A stretch of DNA of 64,000 nucleotides from Mytilus californianus (lineage: Eukaryota; Mollusca; Bivalvia; Mytilida; Mytilidae), in the NCBI RefSeq assembly GCF_021869535.1, contig NW_026262593.1:67110322-67174321 (forward strand), read 5' to 3'. The position numbers and the translations under genes are program-made. Below are positions 46,345 through 61,300 of this stretch, piece after piece. The first letter of the stretch is position 1. Every line of letters begins with the position of its first letter. The notes beneath the pieces were generated by a model that saw nothing but the letters and a program-made list of their open reading frames with translations, did no database searches and was not told where the DNA came from.

Positions 46345-49300
46345 TCTTTGGTAAGTTGGCCGTTTTCGGTATGTTGGCGCTCAGTAATCCTTATTCAGGA
46401 ACTGTGCACTTTATTCAGTACTTAACTTCTATTGCCCAGTCGATTTGCCTTCTTAGGATATATAGGATATACCTGTCATTAGGGGATTCAAGAGCTGTAA
46501 ACTCGATCATATCGTGCTTGGACATGTAATTTTTCTTTTGGAATTTTGGCGGTTTTCGATATGTTGGCGCTCGGTTATCCTTAACCCAGATCAGTGCACT
46601 CTGTTAAATCCTTTACGTTTGTTGCCTTGTCCATTTGCTTTCTTCACGTATAGAGGATATGCCTGTTATTAGGGTACTTAAGGTATAAAAACTCGATCAT
46701 ATCGTGCTTGGTCGTGTATTTTTTCTTTGGTAAGTTTTGCCGTTTTCGGTATGTTGGTGCTCAGTAATCCTTAACCCGGATCAGTGCAGTCTGTTCAATA
46801 CTAAACTTTTGTGGCCCAGTATATTAGATTTCTTGGGATATATAGGGTATACCTGTTTTTAGAGGATTCAAGGGTTGAGAATTCGATCATATCGTGCTTG
46901 CCCATGTATTTTTTCTTAGGTTAGGTTCGGCCGTTATCGATATGTTGTCAATCAATAATCCTTAATCGGGATCTGTACACTTTATTCAGTAGATAACTTC
47001 TACTGTCCATTCCATTTGCTTTCTTATGATATATATAGAGATTATATACCTGTTATTAAAGGGTTCAAGGGCTAAAAACTCGATCATATCGTGCTTGGTC
47101 ATGTATTTTTTCTTTGGTGAGTTTGACCGTTTTCGGTATGTTGGCGCTCAGTAATCCTTAGCCCGGACCAGTGCACTCTGTTCAATACTTAACATTTATT
47201 GCCCAGTATATTATCTTTCTTGGGATATATAGGGTAAATCCGTTTTTTGAGGATTCAAGGGTTCAAAACTCGATCATATTGTGCTTGGTCATGTATTTTT
47301 TCTTAGGTTAGGTTCAGCCGTTTTCGATATGTTGTCAATCAATATTCCTTAACCCGGATCTGTACACTTTATTCAGTACTTAACTATTGTTGCCCATTCC
47401 ATTTGCTTTATTAGGATATATAGGATATACATGTTATTAGGGGATTCAAGGTCTAAAAACGCAATCATATCGTGCTTGGTCAGGTATTTTTTCTTAGGTT
47501 ATGTTCGGCGATTTTCGGTATGTTGTCAGTCAATTTTCCTTAACCCGGATCTGTGCAATTTATTCAGTGCTTAACTTTTGTTGCCGAATCCATTTGCTGT
47601 CTTAGGATATATAGGATATACCTGTTATTAGGGTATTCCAGGGCTAAAAACTAGATCATATCATGCTTGTTCATGTATTTTTTATTTGGTAAGTTCGACC
47701 GTTTTCGGTATGTTGGTGCTCAGTAATCCTTAACCCGGATCAGTGCACTCTATTCAATATTTTACTTTTTTTGCCCAGTATATTAGCTTTCAAGGGATAT
47801 ATACCTGTTTTAAGAGGATTCACGGGTGCAAAACTCGATCATATCGTGCTTAGTCATGTATTATTTCTTGGGTTAGGTTCGGCCGTTTTCGGTATGTTGT
47901 CAAGCAATATTCCTTAACCAGGATCTGTGCACTTAATTCAGTACTTAGCTGTTGTTTCTCAGTCCATTTGCTCTCTAAGGATATATAGGATATACCTGTT
48001 ATTAGTGGATTCAAGGGCTAAAAACTCGATTATATCGTGCTTGGTCATGTTTTTTCTCTTTGGTAAGTTCGACCGTTTTCGGTATGTTGGTGCTGAGTAA
48101 TCCTTAACCCAGATCAGTGCACTCTGTTCAATACTTAAGTTTTGTTGCCTAGTATATTAGCTTTCTTGGGATATATAGGGTTTACCTGTTTTTAGGGGAT
48201 TCACGGGTGCAAAACTCGATCATGTCGTGCTTGGTCATATGTATTTTTTCTTAGGTTTGGTTTGGCCGTTTTCGGTATGTTGTCAATCAATAATCCTTAA
48301 CCCGGATCTGTGCACTTTATTTAGTACTTAACTTTTGTTTATTAGTCCATTTGCTTTTTTAGGATATATAGGATATACCTGTTTTTAGTGGATTCAAGGG
48401 CTAAAAACTCGATTATATCGTGCTTGGTGATGTATTTTTTCTTTGGTAAGTTCGACCGCTTTCGGTATGTTGGTGCTCAGTTATCCATAACCCAGATCTG
48501 TGCAATCTGTTCAATACTTAACTTTGGTTGCCCAGTATATTCGTTTTCTTGGGATATATAGGATATACTTGTTTTTAGAGGATTCATGGGGTTCAAAACT
48601 CTATCATATCGTGCTTGGTCATGTATTTTTTCTTAGGTTATGTTCGGCCGTTTTCGTTATGTTGTCAATCAATAATTCCTAACCCAGATCTGTGCACTTT
48701 ATGCAGTACTTAATTTTTGTTGCCCATTCCATTTGCTTTCTTATGTTATTCAGGATGTACCTGTTATTAGGGGATTCTAGGACTAAAAACTCGATCATAT
48801 CGTGATTGGTCATGTATTTTTTCTTTGGTAAGTTTGGTTGTTTTCGGTATGTTGGCGCTCAGTTATCCTTAACCCGGATCAGTGCACTCTGTTCAATAGT
48901 TAACTTTTGATGCCCAGTATATTAACTTTCTTGAGATATACAGGGTATACCTGTTTTTAGAGGATTCAAGGGTTCAAAACTCGATCATGTCGTGCTTGGT
49001 CATTTATTTTTTCTTAGGTTATGTTCGGCCGTTTTCGGTATGTTGTCAATCAATAATTCTTAACCCGGATCTGTGCACTTTAGTCACTACGTAACTTTCG
49101 TTGCCCATTCCGTTTGCTTTCTTATTTTATTCAGGATGTACCTGTTATTAGGGGATTCTAGGGCTAAAAACTCGATCATATCGTGATTGGTCATGTATTT
49201 TTTATTTGGTAAGTTCGACTGTTTTCGGTATGTTGGTGCTCAGTAATCCTTAACCCGGATCAGTGCACTCTATTCAATATTTTACTTTTTTTGCCCAGTA

Positions 49301-52300
49301 TATTAGCTTTCAAGGGATATATACCTGTTTTAAGAGGATTCACGGGTGCAAAACTCGATCATATCGTGCTTAGTCATGTATTTTTTCTTAGGTTAGGTTC
49401 GGCCGTTTTCGGTATGTTGTCAATCAATATTCCTTAACCAGGATCTGTGCACTTAATTCAGTACTTAGCTGTTGTTTCTCAGTCCATTTGCTCTCTAAGG
49501 ATATATAGGATATACCTGTTATTAGTGGATTCAAGGGCTAAAAACTCGATTATATCGATCTTGGTCATGTATTTTCTCTTTGGTAAGTTCAACCGTTTTC
49601 GGTATGTTGGTGCTGAGTAATCCTTAACCCAGATCAGTGCACTCTGTTCAATACTTAACTTTTGTTGCCCAGTATGTTAGCTTTCTTGGTATATATAGGG
49701 TTGACCTGTTTTTAGGGGATTCACGGGTGCAAAACTCGATCATGTCGTGCTTGGTCATATGTATTTTTTCTTAGGTTTGGTTTGGCCGTTTTCGGTATGT
49801 TGTCAATCAATAATCCTTAACCCGGATCTGTGCACTTTATGCAGTACTTAATTTTTGTAGCCCATTCCATTTGCTTTCTTATGTTATTCAGGATGTACCT
49901 GTTATTAGGGGATTCTAGGACTAAAAACTCGATCATATCGTGATTGGTCATGTATTTTTTCTTTGGTAAGTTTGGTTGTTTTCGGTATGTTGGCGCTCAG
50001 TTATCCTTAACCCGGATCAGTGCACTCTGTTCAATAGTTAACTTTTGATGCCCAGTATATTAACTTTCTTGAGATATATAGGGTATACCTGTTTTTAGAG
50101 GATTCAAGGGTTAAAAACTCGATCATATCGTGCTTGGTCATGTATTTTTTCTTAGGTTATGTTCGGCCGTTTTCGGTATGTTGTCAATCAATAATTCTTA
50201 ACCAGGATCTGTGCACTTTAATCACTACGTAACTTTCGTTGCCCATTCCTTTTTCTTTCTTATTTTATTCAGAATGTACCTGTTATTAGGGGATTCTAGG
50301 GCTAAAAACTCGATCATATCGTGCTTAGTCATGTATTTTTTCTTTGGTAAGTTCGACCGTTTTCGGTATGTTGGCTCTCAGTAATCCTCATTCCGGATCA
50401 GTGCACTCTATTCAATACTAAAATTTTGTTGCTCAGTATATTAGATGTCTTGAGATATATAGGGTATACCTGTTTTTAGAGGATTCAAGGGAGCAAAACT
50501 CGATCATATCGTGCTTGGTCAGATATTTTTTTCGGTTAGGTTCGGCCGTTTTCGGTATGTTGTCAATCAATAATCCTTAACCTGGATCTGTGCACTTTAT
50601 GCAGTGCTTAACGTTTGTTACCCAGTCCATTTGCTTTCTTATGATATATAGGATATACCTGTTTTTAGGGGATTCAAGGGCTAAAAACTCGATCATATCG
50701 TGCATGGTCATGTATTTTTTCTTTGGAAAGTTTGGCTGTTTCCGGTATGTTGGCGCTCAGTTATCCTTAACCAGGAACTGTGCACTCTTTTCAATACTTA
50801 ACTTTTGTTGCCCAGTATATCTGTTGTCTTGGGTTATAAAGAGTTTACCTGTTTTTAGAGGATTCAAGGGTTCAAAACTCGATCATGTCGTTCTTTGTCA
50901 TGTATTTACTCTTATGTTAGCTTCGGCCGTTTTCGGTATGTTGTCAATCAAGTATCCTTAACCCTGATCTGTACACTTTATTCAGTACTTAACGTTTGTT
51001 GACCAGTCCATTTGCTTTATTAGGATATATAGGATATACATGTTATTAGGGGATTCAAGGTCTAAAAACTCAATCATATCGTGCTTGGTCAGGTATTTTT
51101 TCTTAGGTTATGTTCGGCGATTTTCGGTATGTTGTCAGTCAATTTTCCTTAACCCGGATCTGTGCAATTTATTCAGTGCTTAACTTTTGTTGCCGAGTCC
51201 ATTTGCTGTCTTAGGATATATAGGATATACCTGTTATTAGGGTATTCCAGGGCTAAAAACTAGATCATATCATGCTTGTTCATGTATTTTTTATTTGGTA
51301 AGTTCGACCGTTTTTGGTATGTTGGTGCTCAGTAATCCTTAACCCGGATCAGTGCACTCTATTCAATATTTTACTTTTTTTGCCCAGTATATTAGCTTTC
51401 AAGGGATATATACCTGTTTTAAGAGGATTCACGGGTGCAAAACTCGATCATATCGTGCTTAGTCATGTATTTTTTCTTAGGTTAGGTTCGGCCGTTTTCG
51501 GTATGTTGTCAATCAATATTCCTTAACCAGGATCTGTGCACTTAATTCAGTACTTAGCTGTTGTTTCTCAGTCCATTTGCTCTCTAAGGATATATAGGAT
51601 ATACCTGTTATTAGTGGATTCAAGGGCTAAATTATGTATTTTTTATTTGGTGAGTTCGACCGTTTTCGGTATGTTGGTGCTCAGTAATCCTTAACCCGGA
51701 TCAGTGCACTCTATTCAATATTTTACTTTTTTTGCCCAGTATATTAGCTTTCAAGGGATATATACCTGTTTTAAGAGGATTCACGGGTGCAAAACTCGAT
51801 CATATCGTGCTTAGTCATGTATTTTTTCTTAGGTTAGGTTCGGCCGTTTTCGGTATGTTGTCAATCAATATTCCTTAACCAGGATCTGTGCACTTAATTC
51901 AGTACTTAGCTGTTGTTTCTCAGTCCATTTGCTCTCTAAGGATATATAAGATATACCTGTTATTAGTGGATTCAAGGGCTAAAAACTCGAATATATCGTG
52001 CTTGGTCATGTATTTTCTCTTTGGTAAGTTCGACCGTTTTCGGTATGTTGGTGCTGAGTAATCCTTAACCCAGATCAGTGCACTCTGTTCAATACTTAAC
52101 TTTTGTTGCCCAGTTTATTAGCTTTCTTGGTATATATAGGGTTTACCTGTTTTTAGGGGATTCACGGGTGCAAAACTCGATCATGTCGTGCTTGGTCATA
52201 TGTATTTTTTCTTAGGTTTGGTTTGGCCGTTTTCGGTATGTTGTCAATCAATAATCCTTAACCCGGATCTGTGCACTTTATTTAGTACTTAACTTTTGTT

Positions 52301-55300
52301 TATTAGTCCATTTGCTTTTTTAGGATATATAGGATATACCTGTTTTTAGTGGATTCAAGGGCTAAAAACTCGATTATATCGTGCTTGGTGATGTATTTTT
52401 TCTTTGGTAAGTTCGACCGCTTTCGGTATGTTGGTGCTCAGTAATCCATAACCCAGATCAGTTCAATCTGTTCAATACTTAACTTTGGTTGCCCAGTATA
52501 TTAGATTTCTTGGGATATATAGGATATACTTGTTTTTAGAGGATTCATGGGGTTCAAAACTCTATCATATCGTGCTTGGTCATGTATTTTTTCTTAGGTT
52601 ATGTTCGGCCGTTTTCGTTATGTTGTCAATCAATAATTCCTAACCCAGATCTGTGCACTTTATGCAGTACTTAATTTGTGTTGCCCATTCCATTTGCTTT
52701 TTTATGTTATTCAGGATGTACCTGTTATTAGGGGATTCTAGGACTAAAAACTCGATCATATCGTGCTTGGTCATGTATTTTTTCTTTGGTAAGTTTGGTT
52801 GTTTTCGGTATGTTGGCGCTCAGTTATCCTTAACCCGGATCAGTGCACTCTGTTCAATAGTTAACTTTTGATGCCCAGTATATTAACTTTCTTGAGATAT
52901 ATAGGGTATACCTGTTTTTAGAGGATTCAAGGGTTAAAAACTCGATCATATCGTGCTTGGTCATGTATTTTTTCTTAGGTTATGTTCGGCCGTTTTCGGT
53001 ATGTTGTCAATCAATAATTCTTAACCAGGATCTGTGCACTTTAGTCACTACGTAACTTTCGTTGCCCATTCCATTTGCTTTCTTATTTTATTCAGAATGT
53101 ACCTGTTATTAGGGGATACTAGGGCTAAAAACTCGATCATATCGTGCTTGGTCATGTATTTTTTCTTTGGTAAGTTCGACCGTTTTCGGTATGTTGGTGC
53201 TCAGTAATCCTCATTCCGGATCAGTGCACTCTATTCAATACTAAAATTTTGTTGCTCAGTATATTAGATGTCTTGAGATATATAGGGTATACCTGTTTTT
53301 AGAGGATTCAAGGGAGCAAAACTCGATCATATCGTGCTTGGTCAGATATTTTTTTCGGTTAGGTTCGGCCGTTTTCGGTATGTTGTCAATGAATAATCCT
53401 TAACCTGGATCTGTGCACTTTATGCAGTGCTTAACGTTTGTTGCCCAGTCCATTTGCTTTCTTATGATATATAGGATATACCTGTTTTTAGGGGATTCAA
53501 GGGCTAAAAACTCGATCATATCGTGCATGGTCATGTATTTTTTCTTTGGTAAGTTTGGCTGTTTCCGGTATGTTGGCGCTCAGTTATCCTTAACCAGGAA
53601 CTGTGCACTCTGTTCAATACTTAACTTTTATTGCCCAGTATATCAGTTTTCTTGGGTTATAAAGAGTTTACCTGTTTTTAGATGATTCAAGGGTTCAAAA
53701 CTCGATCATGTCGTTCTTTGTCATGTATTTACTCTTATGTTAGGTTCGGCCGTTTTCGGTATGTTGTCAATCAAGTATCCTTAACCCTGATCTGTGCACT
53801 TTATTCAGTACTTAACGTTTGTTGCCCAGTCCATTTGCTTTCTTAGGATATATAGGATATACCTGTTATAAGGGGATTCAAGGGCAAAAAACTCAATCTT
53901 ATCGTGCTTGGTCATGTATTTTTCCTTTGGTAAGTTTGACCGTTTTCGGTATGTTTGCGCTCAGTTATCATTAACCCGGATCTGTGCACTTTATTCCGTA
54001 TTTAACTTCTGCTGCCCTGTCCATTTGGTTTCTTAGGATATATATAGGATATACCTGTTATTAAAGGATTCAAGGGCTGAAAACTCGATCACATCGTGCT
54101 TGGACATGTATTATTTCTTTTGGAATTTTGGCCGTTTTCGATATGTTGGCGCTCAGTTCTCCTTAACCCAGACCAGTGCACTCTGTTCAATACTTAACAT
54201 TTATTGCCCAGTATATTATCTTTCTTGGGATATATAGGGTATATCCGTTTTTAGAGGATTCAAGGGTTCAAAACTCGATCATATTGTACTTGGTCATGTA
54301 TTTTTCTTAGGTTAGGTTCGGCCCTTTTCGGTATACTAGTATTGTCAATCAATAATCCCTAAACCGGATCTGTGCCCTTTATTCAGCACTTACCTTTTGG
54401 TGCCTAGTTCATTTGCTTTCTTAAGATATGTAGGACATACCTGTTATTAGAGGGTTCAAGGGCTAAAAACTCGATCATATCGTGATTGGTCATGTAATTT
54501 TTCTTTGGTAAGTTTTGCCGTTTTCGGTATGTTGGCGCTCAGTTATCCTTAACCCGGATCATTGCACTCTGTTCAATACTTAACTTTTGTGGCCCAGTAT
54601 ATTAGATTTCTTGGGATATATAGGATATAACTGTTTTTAGATGATTCAAGGTTTCAAAACTCGATCACATCGTGCTTGGTCATGTATTTTTTCTTTGGTA
54701 AGTTGGCCGTTTTCGGTATGTTGGCGCTCAGTAATCCTTATTCAGGAACTGTGCACTTTATTCAGTACTTAACTTCTATTGCCCAGTCGATTTGCCTTCT
54801 TAGGTTATATAGGATATACCTGTCATTAGGGGATTCAAGAGCTGTAAACTCGATCATATCGTGCTTGGACATGTAATTTTTCTTTTGGAATTTTGGCGGT
54901 TTTCGATATGTTGGCGCTCGGTTATCCTTAACCCAGATCAGTGCACTCTGTTAAATCCTTTACTTTTGTTGCCTTGTCCATTTGCTTTCTTCACGTATAG
55001 AGGATATGCCTGTTATTAGGGTACTAAAGGTCTAACAACTCGATCATATCGTGCTTGGTCGTGTATTTTTTCTTTGGTAAGTTTTTCCGTTTTCGGTATG
55101 TTGGTGCTCAGTAATCCTTAACCCGGATCAGTGCAGTCTGTTCAATACTAATCTTTTGTGGCCCAGTATATTAGATTTCTTGGGATATATAGGGTATAAC
55201 TGTTTTTAGAGGATTCAAGGGTTGAGAATTCGATCATATCGTGCTTGCCCATGTATTTTTTCTTAGGTTAGGTTCGGCCGTTATCGATATGTTGTCAATC

Positions 55301-58300
55301 AATAATCCTTAATCGGGATCTGTACACTTTATTCAGTAGATAACTTCTACTGTCCATTCCATTTGTTTTCTTAGGATATATATAGAGATTATATACCTGT
55401 TATTAAGGGATTCAAGGGCTAAAAACTCGATCATATCGTGCTTGGTCATGTATTTTTTCTTTGGTGAGTTTGACCGTTTTCGGTATGTTGGCGCTCAGTA
55501 ATCCTTAACCCGGACCAGTGCACTCTGTTCAATACTTAACATTTATTGCCCAGTATATTATCTTTCTTGGGATATATAGGGTATATCCGTTTTTTGAGGA
55601 TTCAAGGGTTCAAAACTCGATCATATTGTGCTTGGTCATGTATTTTTTCTTAGGTTAGGTTCAGCCGTTTTCGATATGTTGTCAATCAATATTCCTTAAC
55701 CCGGATCTGTACACTTTATTCAGTACTTAACTATTGTTGCCAATTTCATTTGCTTTATTAGGATATATAGGATATACATGTTATTAGGGGATTCAAGGTC
55801 TAAAAACTCAATCATATCGTGCTTGGTCAGGTATTTTTTCTTAGGTTATGTTCGGCGATTTTCGGTATGTTGTCAGTCAATTTTCCTTAACCCGGATCTG
55901 TGCAATTTATTCAGTGCTTAACTTTTGTTGCCGAATCCATTTGCTGTCTTAGGATATATAGGATATACCTGTTATTAGGGTATTCCAGGGCTAAAAACTA
56001 GATCATATCATGCTTGTTCATGTATTTTTTATTTGGTAAGTTCGACCGTTTTCGGTATGTTGGTGCTCAGTAATCCTTAACCCGGATCAGTGCACTCTAT
56101 TCAATATTTTACTTTTTTTGCCCAGTATATTAGCTTTCAAGGGATATATACCTGTTTTAAGAGGATTCACGGGTGCAAAACTCGATCATATCGTGCTTAG
56201 TCATGTATTTTTTCTTAGGTTAGGTTCGGCCCTTTTCGGTATGTTGTCAATCAATATTCCTTAACCAGGATCTGTGCACTTAATTCAGTACTTAGCTGTT
56301 GTTTCTCAGTCCATTTGCTCTCTAAGGATATATAGGATATATCTGTTATTAGTTGATTCAAGGGCTAAAAACTCGATTATATCGTGCTTGATCATGTATT
56401 TTCTCTTTGGTAAGTTCGACCGTTTTCGGTATGTTGGTGCTGAGTAATCCTTAACCCAGATCAGTGCACTCTGTTCAATACTTAACTTTTGTTGCCTAGT
56501 ATATTAGCTTTCTTGGGATATATAGGGTTTACCTGTTTTTAGGGTATTCACGGGTGCAAAACTTGATCATGTCGTGCTTGGTCATATGTATTTTTTCTTA
56601 GGTTTGGTTTGGCCGTTTTCGGTATGTTGTCAATCAATAATCCTTAACCCGGATCTGTGCACTTTATTTAGTACTTAACTTTTGTTTATTAGTCCATTTG
56701 CTTTTTTAGGATATATAGGATATACCTGTTTTTAGTGGATTCAAGGGCTAAAAACTCGATTATATCGTGCTTGGTGATGTATTTTTTCTTTGGTAAGTTC
56801 GACCGCTTTCGGTATGTTGGTGCTCAGTAATCCATAACCCAGATCAGTACAATCTGTTCAATACTTAACTTTGGTTGCCCAGTATATTAGTTTTCTTGGG
56901 ATATATAGGATATACTTGTTTTTAGAGGATTCATGGGGTTCAAAACTTTATCATATCGTGCTTGGTCATGTATTTTTTCTTAGGTTATGTTCGGCCGTTT
57001 TCGTTATGTTGTCAATCAATAATTCTTAACCCAGATCTGTGCACTTTATGCAGTACTTAATTTTTGTTGCCCATTCCATTTGCTTTCTTATGTTATTCAG
57101 GATGTACCTGTTATTAGGGGATTCTAGGACTAAAAACTCGATCATATCGTGATTGGTCATGTATTTTTTCTTTGGTAAGTTTGGTTGTTTTCGGTATGTT
57201 GGCGCTCAGTTATCCTTAACCCGGATCAGTGCACTCTGTTCAATAGTTAACTTTTGATGCCCAGTATATTAACTTTCTTGAGATATATAGGGTATACCTG
57301 TTTTTAGAGGATTCAAGGGTTAAAAACTCGATCATATCGTGCTTGGTCATGTATATTTTCTTAGGTTATGTTCGGCCGTTTTCGGTATGTTGTCAATCAA
57401 TAATTCTTAACCAGGATCTGTGCACTTTAGTCACTACGTAACTTTCGTTGCCCATTCCGTTTGCTTTCTTATTTTATTCAGGATGTACCTGTTATTAGGG
57501 GATTCTAGGGCTAAAAACTCGATCATATCGTGCTTGGTCATATATTTTTTATTTGGTAAGTTCGACCGTTTTCGGTATGTTGGTGCTTAGTAATCCTTAA
57601 CCCGGATCAGTGCACTCTATTCAATATTTTACTTTTCTTGCCCAGTATATTAGCTTTCAAGGGATATATACCTGTTTTAAGAGGATTCACGGGTGCAAAA
57701 CTCGATCATATCGTGCTTAGTCATGTATTTTTTCTTAGGTTAGGTTCGGCCGTTTTCGGTATGTTGTCAATCAATAATCCTTAACCTGGATCTGTGCACT
57801 TTATGCAGTGCTTAACGTTTGTTGCCCAGTCCATTTGCTTTCTTATGATATATAGGATATACCTGTTTTTAGGGGATTCAAGGGCTAAAAACTCGATCAT
57901 ATCGTGCATGGTCATGTATTTTTTCTTTGGTAAGTTTGGCTGTTTCCGGTATGTTGGCGCTCAGTTATCCTTAACCAGGAACTGTGCACTCTTTTCAATA
58001 CTTAACTTTTGTTGCCCAGTATATCAGTGTTCTTGGGTTATAAAGAGTTTACCTGTTTTTAGAGGATTCAAGGGTTCAAAACTCGATCATGTCGTTCTTT
58101 GTCATGTATTTACTCTTATGTTAGGTTCGGCCGTTTTCGGTATGTTGTCAATCAAGTATCCTTAACCCTGATCTGTGCACTTTATTCAGTACTTAACGTT
58201 TGTTGCCCAGTCCATTTGCTTTCTTAGGATATATAGGATATACCTGTTATAAGGGGATTCAAGGGCAAAAAACTCAATCTTATCGTGCTTGGTCATGTAT

Positions 58301-61300
58301 TTTTTCTTTGGTAAGTTTGACCGTTTTCGGTATGTTTGCGCTCAGTTATCATTAACCCGGATCAGTGCACTCTGTTCAGTATTAAACGTTTGTTGCCTAG
58401 TATATTAGCTTTCTTGGGATATATAGGGTATACCTGTTTTTAGAGAATTCAAGGGTTCAAAACACGATCATATCGTGCTTGGTCATGTATTTTTTTCTTA
58501 TGTTAGGTTCGGCCGTTTTCGTTATGTTGTCAATCAATAATCCTTAACCCGGATCTGTGCACTTTATTCCGTACTTAACTTCTGCTGCCCTGTCCATTTG
58601 CTTTCTTAGGATATATATAGGATATACCTGTTATTAAAGGATTCAAGGGCTGAAAACTCGATCACATCGTGCTTGGACATGTATTATTTCTTTTGGAATT
58701 TTGGCCGTTTTCGATATGTTGGCGCTCAGTTCTCCTTAACCCGGACCAGTGCACTCTGTTCAATACTTAACATTTATTGCCCAGTATATTATCTTTCTTG
58801 GGATATATAGGGTATATCCGTTTTTAGAGGATTCAAGGGTTCAAAACTCGATCATATTGTACTTGGTCATGTATTTTTCTTAGGTTAGGTTCGGCCCTTT
58901 TCGGTATACTAGTATTGTCAATCAATAATCCGTAAACCGGATCTGTGCCCTTTATTCAGCACTTACCTTTTGTTGCCTAGTTCATTTGCTTTCTTAAGAT
59001 ATGTAGGACATACCTGTTATTAGAGGGTTCAAGGGCTAAAAACTCGATCATATCGTGATTGGTCATGTAATTTTTCTTTGGTAAGTTTTGCCGTTTTCGG
59101 TATGTTGGCGCTCAGTTATCCTTAACCCGGATCATTGCACTCTGTTCAATACTTAACTTTTGTGGCCCAGTATATTAGATTTCTTGGGATATATAGGATA
59201 TAACTGTTTTTAGATGATTCAAGGTTTCAAAACTCGATCACATCGTGCTTGGTCATGTATTTTTTCTTTGGTAAGTTGGCCGTTTTCGGTATGTTGGCGC
59301 TCAGTAATCCTTATTCAGGAACTGTGCACTTTATTCAGTACTTAACTTCTATTGCCCAGTCGATTTGCCTTCTTAGGATATATAGGATATACCTGTCATT
59401 AGGGGATTCAAAAGCTGTAAACTCGATCATATCGTGCTTGGACATGTAATTTTTCTTTTGGAATTTGGCGGTTTTCGATATGTTGGCGCTCGGTTATCCT
59501 TAACCCAGATCAGTGCACTCTGTTAAATCCTTTACTTTTGTTGCCTTGTCCATTTGCTTTCTTCACGTATAGAGGATATGCCTGTTATTAGGGTACTAAA
59601 GGTCTAAAAACTCGATCATATCGTGCTTGGTCGTGTATTTTTTCTTTGGTAAGTTTTGCCGTTTTCGGTATGTTGGTGCTCAGTAATCCTTAACCCGGAT
59701 CAGTGCAGTCTGTTCAATACTAAACTTTTGTGGCCCAGTATATTAGATTTCTTGGGATATATAGGGTATACCTGTTTTTAGAGGATTCAAGGGTTGAGAA
59801 TTCGATCATATCGTGCTTGCCCATGTATTTTTTCTTAGGTTAGGTTCGGCCGTTATCGATATGTTGTCAATCAATAATCCTTAATCGGGATCTGTACACT
59901 TTATTCAGTAGATAACTTCTACTGTTCATTCCATTTGCTTTCTTAGGATATATATAGAGATTATATACCTGTTATTAAGGGATTCAAGGGCTAAAAACTC
60001 GATCATATCGTGCTTGGTCATGTATTTTTTCTTTGGTGAGTTTGACCGTTTTCGGTATGTTGGCGCTCAGTAATCCTTAACCCGGACCAGTGCACTCTGT
60101 TTAATACTTAACATTTATTGCCCAGTATATTATCTTTCTTGGGATATATAGGGTATATCCGTTTTTTGAGGATTCAAGGGTTCAAAACTCGATCATATTG
60201 TGCTTGGTCATGTATTTTTTCTTAGGTTAGGTTCAGCCGTTTTCGATATGTTGTCAATCAATATTCCTTAACCCGGATCTGTACACTTTATTCAGTACTT
60301 AGCTATTGTTGCCCATTTCATTTGCTTTATTATGATATATAGGATATACATGTTATTAGGGGATTCAAGGTCTAAAAACTCAATCATATCATGCTTGGTC
60401 AGGTATTTTTTCTTAGGTTATGTTCGGCGATTTTCGGTATGTTGGTGCTCAGTAATCCATAACCCAGATCAGTGCAATCTGTTCAATACTTAACTTTGGT
60501 TGCCCAGTATATTAGTTTTCTTGGGATATATAGGATATACTTGTTTTTAGAGGATTCATGGGGTTCGAAACTCTATCATATCGTGCTTGGTCATGTATTT
60601 TTTCTTAGGTTATGTTCGGCCGTTTTCGTTATGTTGTCAATCAATAATTCCTAACCCAGATCTGTGCACTTTATGCAGTACTTAATTTTTGTTGCCCATT
60701 CCATTTGCTTTCTTATGTTATTCAGGATGTTCCTGTTATTAGGGGATTCTAGGGTTGGGAATTCGATCATATCGTGCTTGCCCATGTATTTTTTCTTAGG
60801 TTAGGTTCGGCCGTTATCGATATGTTGTCAATCAATAATCCTTAATCGGGATCTGTACACTTTATTCAGTAGATAACTTCTACTGTCCATTCCATTTGCT
60901 TTCTTAGGATATATATAGAGATTATATACCTGTTATTAAGGGATTCAAGGGCTAAAAACTCGATCATATCGTGCTTGGTCATGTATTTTTTCTTTGGTGA
61001 GTTTGACCGTTTTCGGTATGTTGGCGCTCAGTAATCCTTAACCCGGACCAGTGCACTCTGTTCAATACTTAACATTTATTGCCCAGTATATTATCTTTCT
61101 TGGGATATATAGGGTATATCCGTTTTTTGAGGATTCAAGGGTTCAAAACTCGATCATATTGTGCTTGGTCATGTATTTTTTCTTAGGTTAGGTTCAGCCG
61201 TTTTCGATATGTTGTCAGTCAATTTTCCTTAACCCGGATCTGTGCAATTTATTCAGTGCTTAACTTTTGTTGCCGAATCCATTTGCTGTCTTAGGATATA

